A DNA stretch of 33,181 bases from assembly GCA_013365365.1 (NCBI GenBank), contig JABVXU010000594.1, forward strand, positions 1 to 33,181, in the 5' to 3' direction. The position numbers and the translations under genes are program-made. Each line of letters starts with the position of its first letter. Within the stretch, counting starts at the first letter, position 1. Origin of the DNA: Cruorifilaria tuberocauda (lineage: Eukaryota > Nematoda > Chromadorea > Rhabditida > Onchocercidae). The notes under the pieces were generated by a model, which saw nothing but the letters and a program-made list of their open reading frames with translations, searched no databases and was not told where the DNA came from. Below, piece by piece: positions 29,479-33,181 of the stretch.

Positions 29479-32116
29479 TTAGCTTCCCGGTTTCGGGTTT
29501 GATTCCGTTGGCGTAGATGGTATTTGGACCGGATTCTGTACCGCTTTCGAGTATAGCGCTGGAATTGCCTGCAATTGTTAATCGATCGTAATAATGCAGG
29601 TAACTTTAATGATAAGTTCATTGTTGTTTGCTAAGGTGACTGAGGATATTTATTACTCCAAATTTTTATATATATTTTTCATGTCGGTTGTGTAATTATT
29701 GAATTGACGACTATTAAGGTTGCGCAGTTGCGACTTCCAACCAACCTGTTTAATTATTGGTTTTTGTTTCTGCGATTGCTGGGTCGGAACAGCTGAAGCT
29801 ATTGGTACCGGACGGAGTTGTCGCTGTTGTTGAACCGGATTAATGGAGAGTGATGATTGTGGTCTGATTTGTTTCGGCAATTGTTGAACAGGAATGACTT
29901 GTGGTTGTGGTTCGATTTGTTTCGGCGATTGTTGAACCGGAACGACTTGTGGCTGTGGTTCGATTTGTCTTGGCGATTGTTGAACCGGAACGACTTGTGG
30001 TTGTAGTTTCATTTGTCTTGGCGATTGTTGAACCGGAACGACTTGTGGTTGTAGTTTCATTTGTCTTGGCGATTGTTGAACCGGAATGACTTGTGGTTGT
30101 GGTTCGATTTGTTTCGGCGATTGTTGAACTGGAATAACCTGTGGTCCTGGTTCGATTTGTTTTGGCGGTTGTTGAGCTGGAATAACCTGTGGTACGATTT
30201 GTTTTGGCGGTTGTTGAACTGGAATAACCTGTGGTACGATTTGTTTTGGCGGTTGTTGAACCGGCATGACAATTGGTGATGGTTGTGGTTCGATTTGTTT
30301 CGGGGGTTGCTGATCCGGAATAACAGTCGGTGGCAATCGTGGTTTGATCATTTTGTCGAGCTGCTGAAGCGGAACAGGAAAAGGCGGTAGTGCAAGAGGA
30401 ATTGCGTCCTCTAACGGCGGAACCGGAACAGCGGAAGGTGATGGTGTCTGTGCTACTTTCTGTAACTGCTTCTCATTCTCAGGCGCCTGCTGCTGCTTCT
30501 GTTCTACTTTCGGAATTTCAGGTTTTGCGATTGGAATGTCACGTTTTACAGGCTCCTCAACTGATGTTTGCTTTTTCTCCTCCGCTTCCGATATTGTTGG
30601 ACCTCTGCGATCCCTTGCAACTTTTTTCGCTGCCAACATGGCAGTATAGTCATTGGAGAATTTCTCAGCTTTCTAGAAAGCAAAGGATCAAATTAATTAC
30701 AATTTCATGTTACATTTGTGAATAAATTTGCTTGCGTTAGTTATGACGTAGAATACCCGGAAGAATAAAAACAATTCCGAATCCGGTTTAGTGTTTCGTT
30801 TTGAGCTACTATCATATAAATAAAGAAACGGAATACCTCTTGCAATTCAGGTTTTGAGGTGAATAATCCACAAGCATCTGCGTATGCAACCAAACATCGT
30901 ACCACATATACGAGTTGTTCATCAGTTTGAACAGCGCTCATACGCATTGCTAATTAAGTAAATTTTTGTTTAACTTTTAAAATTCATAATAATTTCTTAA
31001 TAAATGAATGAGAAAGTCTCATTTGATAGAAAACTTTTTCATTTACTAAGAAGTCATTATGAATTTTATTCAGTAAAAATTATTAAATTAATTATTAAAT
31101 TTAAAAAAGAAGAATAGTTGCGATTTTTCTCTATCATTTTATCACATAAATGATAATTCATCTTTTTGTGGCATAATTTATCAAAATATAATTTGCATAA
31201 ATTCATTGCAATAATTAATTTGTTTAATTATTAACAAAAAACAGTTGCCATTTTGATATTCATTTAATTTTTTTATTTTTAAATGCTTAATTGCTCAATT
31301 AAATATAAAAATGCTTAATTAATTATTTGAACTTTCTTTCCTTAGAAAAAAAATTAACTTTTTACTGCTACTTAAAAATAAATGCATCGAAATATGATGA
31401 ACTTACTCAGCAACAGTGACAGTGTTTAATATTACCAGAATATTTAGTTAGAATATCGATTAGATATTACTGTTTCTAATTAATCTAGGTTAAATGAAAT
31501 GCAATTAATTCAATTGCAGAAGTATTTTTGAAATTTTTGCCAAACTTATTTTAATGGTTTTTTGTAAAATTTTAAATTTAAAAGAAAAAAAGAAAGAAAA
31601 AAGTTGTACATCTTAGTTTTTTAATCATATCGATAAGGAGTAATGGTTTTCCGGATAGGATCTGTTGTAGAGCCATTTCAATAGCAACTATGCAACCGGT
31701 ACGACCGATACCTGCTGAGCAATGAACAACCGTGGTGCGATTCAATGATTGTCGTACGATTTTCAATATCCGAAATGGAGCTAATGTACTTGATGGTACA
31801 CCTTTGTCAGGCCTTTAATAAAATATAAAATTAAAAAAAAGATTTCAAAAACATTTGGAAAGTATCAGATAATCATGAATCATGATCATGATTAATCATT
31901 TTTCCTTCTCTTTCTCAGATCTAAATTTAGAGAGAAAAAAAATGAAAACCATTCTTTCCATCGTATATGCTTAATAGTTAATCGAGCATCAGTATTTTCA
32001 GCTTGTAATATTGATATTATAAAAGTTGTATCTTTGCTATCATTGACTTCAGCACACGTTACTTGTACATCTGCAATTCCATATATTTTAGTCACGTTTT
32101 TACGTATCATACTCAA
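29479..32116 (-). CDS. Protein tyrosine phosphatase with Pro/Gln-rich repeat tail (5' end missing)
   Basis: Exons found: 32116-31950, 31812-31610, 30949-30837, 30672-29746, 29568-29479. Phases agree, giving 499 aa of the C-terminal part. Catalytic landmarks in order: IYGIADVQVTC beta-strands, WPD loop (KEWPDKGVP, split across an intron), signature loop VVHCSAGIGRTG with the nucleophilic Cys and the binding Arg, and Q-loop SAVQTDEQ followed by LVYVVRCLVAYA. All key residues present are intact, so it should be an active tyrosine phosphatase. The tail follows: a charged stretch (about 90 residues, Lys/Glu-rich), ten copies of a 14-18 residue QVIPVQQSPKQIEPQP-like repeat, then a Pro-rich end (ALYSKAVQNPVQIPSTPTES, ending PKPGS). 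The N-terminal third of the PTP domain (KNRY loop region) was not found upstream in the window. Reading through the donor at 29745 would end the protein at 29653 instead. C. elegans has many such non-receptor PTPs, several expressed in sperm; the role here is unknown. Confidence 0.88.
29854..30324 (-). repeat. Coding minisatellite: ten 42-54 bp units in the phosphatase tail
   Basis: The V(I/V/M)P(V/A/D)QQ motif begins at ten sites with spacing 18, 14, 14, then 16 residues for the remaining six intervals. The consensus is QVIPVQQSPKQIEPQP. The last six units are almost identical at DNA level, differing by exchanges such as KQIE to RQMK. Both strands are open through the array, which creates spurious antisense frames. 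The unit contains PxxQQxPxQI but no classical strong SH3 ligand. Confidence 0.92.
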
Positions 32117-32192
32117 CTATTAAAACTATTAAAATCAACTATTAAAATCATATTAACTATTAAAAACTATTAAACTATTAAAATAGAATAAT
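32108..32192. repeat. ACTATTAAA tandem simple repeat
   Basis: CAACTATTAAAACTATTAAA and following variants run through 32190, directly upstream (minus strand) of the first phosphatase exon found. The acceptor of that exon (AATAG) is made by the repeat's edge. Confidence 0.8.
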
Positions 32193-32391
32193 TACATTTC
32201 ATAATAGTTATCTCTTAGTTATTCATTTTCTATTTCTAATACATATATTACTAAAAAAGCTATAAATGCAAAACTTATAAACAAAGGTATAATTAATTAA
32301 CCGAAATAAAATATTATTATATTCTCAACTTTCATTATTACGAATTGTTTGACTTAACATGCAAGCAATATAGTATATTTATACTGTAAGC

Positions 32392-32611
32392 TAGCAATTC
32401 ATGATGGCTAGGCTTTTAATATGATTAGATCATTATAGATATAACCGGACATCAGGGGAAATATTTTAACTCTTCCATAAGATACATGAATCTGTTGATA
32501 CATATAATGATCATTTGTATAATACGACCAGACTATCATGATACAGATAAGAATATTATCATGATAATCTGATTCTATGCTTATTAAAAGCATAGCCATC
32601 ATAAATTGCTA
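32392..32611. mobile_element. MITE-like element with 30-bp inverted termini and TA flanks
   Basis: The left terminus 32392-32421 (TAGCAATTCATGATGGCTAG, then GCTTTTAATA) matches the reverse complement of 32582-32611 with two mismatches. Both ends are bounded by TA, as expected for a TA target duplication of the Tc1/mariner type. Total length is about 220 bp. There is no transposase; the 64-codon open frame inside on the minus strand is a by-product. It sits upstream of the phosphatase exons, probably within that gene's intron or 5' region. Confidence 0.75.
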
Positions 32612-33072
32612 AAATAATAAACAACTTTTGATCCTAACAGTCTAACAGATATTTGATTGATTGATTGATAATTAATAATTGATCAGTTAACATGAAATTA
32701 CGCAATTAATGCAATATTAAAACAATGATGAGCGAATAACGGAATGTGTCGTTCAAAATGTTTCCCTCTATCTTTTATCTTTAGGAATGATAAATGATAA
32801 AAATAAAAAATAGTAAAGTTTTTTATCAAAAAAGGAAAGTTAAATCGTTTGCATTTCTACTTTACTGTTTAATGCATGTTATTATATTAAAATATTTAAC
32901 AATAAATTAATTTAAATGCATATCAGGAAACCTGAAATGTCAATAAATCTCTCTCAACCTTAATCTCTAATTTCAAAAATTTAAATTATTTTTCTATGAG
33001 TCATTACTTGTGAAATGCAAGACTTGCATGATATCTCTACGGGATATTCTCATTCTCATGATAAGAACTGTC
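32612..33072. other. AT-rich non-coding sequence
   Basis: I looked here on the minus strand for the missing N-terminal phosphatase exons (KNRY-type motif) and saw none. Short ATTGATTGATTG repeats lie near 32653. There is no other feature. Confidence 0.5.
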
Positions 33073-33161
33073 TTATGGAATTTCAACCCATCTCCAAGTT
33101 CCCACAGATTCCTTCCCACAGTAGCCTTTATCTTTCCTTACCGTCCCTCTAAACCGTATCC
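33073..33161 (-). CDS. Possible terminal exon, unrecognised
   Basis: A TTCTGTAG acceptor (AG at 33163-33162) is followed on the minus strand by two bases and 28 open codons. They begin IRFRGTVRKDKGYCGKESVG and end WVEIP, then TAA at 33075-33073. The segment is much less AT-rich than its surroundings and its composition is protein-like. It would be the last exon of a gene lying beyond the window. Alternatively it is the edge of a repeat. Low confidence. Confidence 0.25.
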
Positions 33162-33181
33162 CTACAGAATGACAGGGGTAA

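Noticed and set aside
29385..29621. 78-codon minus-strand frame rich in Arg/Lys overlapping the last phosphatase exon
   Set aside because: The other frame of the same exon (AIPALYSKAVQNPV...) joins the preceding exon in phase 0 and continues its Pro-rich composition, so the basic frame is likely a shadow.
29901..30279. Plus-strand and alternate minus-strand repetitive frames over the phosphatase tail
   Set aside because: They are shadows of the coding minisatellite, kept open because its units are multiples of three.
30390..30725. 111-codon plus-strand frame
   Set aside because: It is antisense to the well-supported phosphatase exon at 30672-29746 and has no start or splice context of its own.
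32408..32602. 64-codon minus-strand frame that faintly resembles a PTP N-terminal segment (SGYIYNDLI)
   Set aside because: It lies wholly inside the inverted-repeat element and lacks splice signals and the KNRY motif.
1..33181. CRISPR arrays, bacterial operons, rRNA or tRNA genes
   Set aside because: The window is spliced eukaryotic DNA. I saw no regularly spaced identical repeats with unique spacers and no tRNA or rRNA signature, although small RNA genes could be missed by eye.

Overview
This is a eukaryotic window, most likely from a filarial (onchocercid) nematode. It is very AT-rich, with spliced genes carrying short phase-matched GT/AG introns. AG acceptors lie close upstream of several start codons, as expected for spliced-leader trans-splicing. 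The recognisable families include NCS-1, an ODR-7-type nuclear receptor and a nematode-style protein tyrosine phosphatase. The species assignment is inference. Gene models were built by hand from splice signals and reading-frame continuity; no alignment or RNA evidence was available.

Layout. 1-245 (+): last exon of an ncs-1-like neuronal calcium sensor. 2962-5999 (+): a seven-exon gene for an unrecognised basic, proline-rich, coiled-coil-ended protein, with an alternative stop at 5256. 7631-8119 (-): probable last two exons of an unrecognised Thr/Gly-rich protein. 8650-10500: a less AT-rich patch with an LTR-like block and frame-shifted coding relics. 10877-12956 (-): a complete seven-exon secreted serpin. 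12957-20150: about 7 kb with no convincing gene but several tandem and inverted repeats. 20151-23055 (+): a six-exon nuclear receptor that has only a DNA-binding domain. 23565-24986 (-): a four-exon, four-helix membrane protein, convergent with the receptor. 26421-27136 (-): 3' exons of an unrecognised gene whose last exon sits in a local duplication. 27890-28071 (+): a weak exon candidate. 29479-32116 (-): the 3' part of a tyrosine phosphatase with a long Pro/Gln tail built on ten tandem repeats. 32392-32611: a TA-flanked inverted-repeat element resembling a mariner-type MITE.

The genes do not form an operon or an obvious common pathway. The window looks like ordinary filarial chromosome with low gene density. 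The most distinctive items are the repeat-tailed phosphatase, the ligand-domain-less receptor, the two possible endings of the coiled-coil gene, and the duplicated terminal-exon region near 26.4 kb. I did not find a clearly new multi-gene system.
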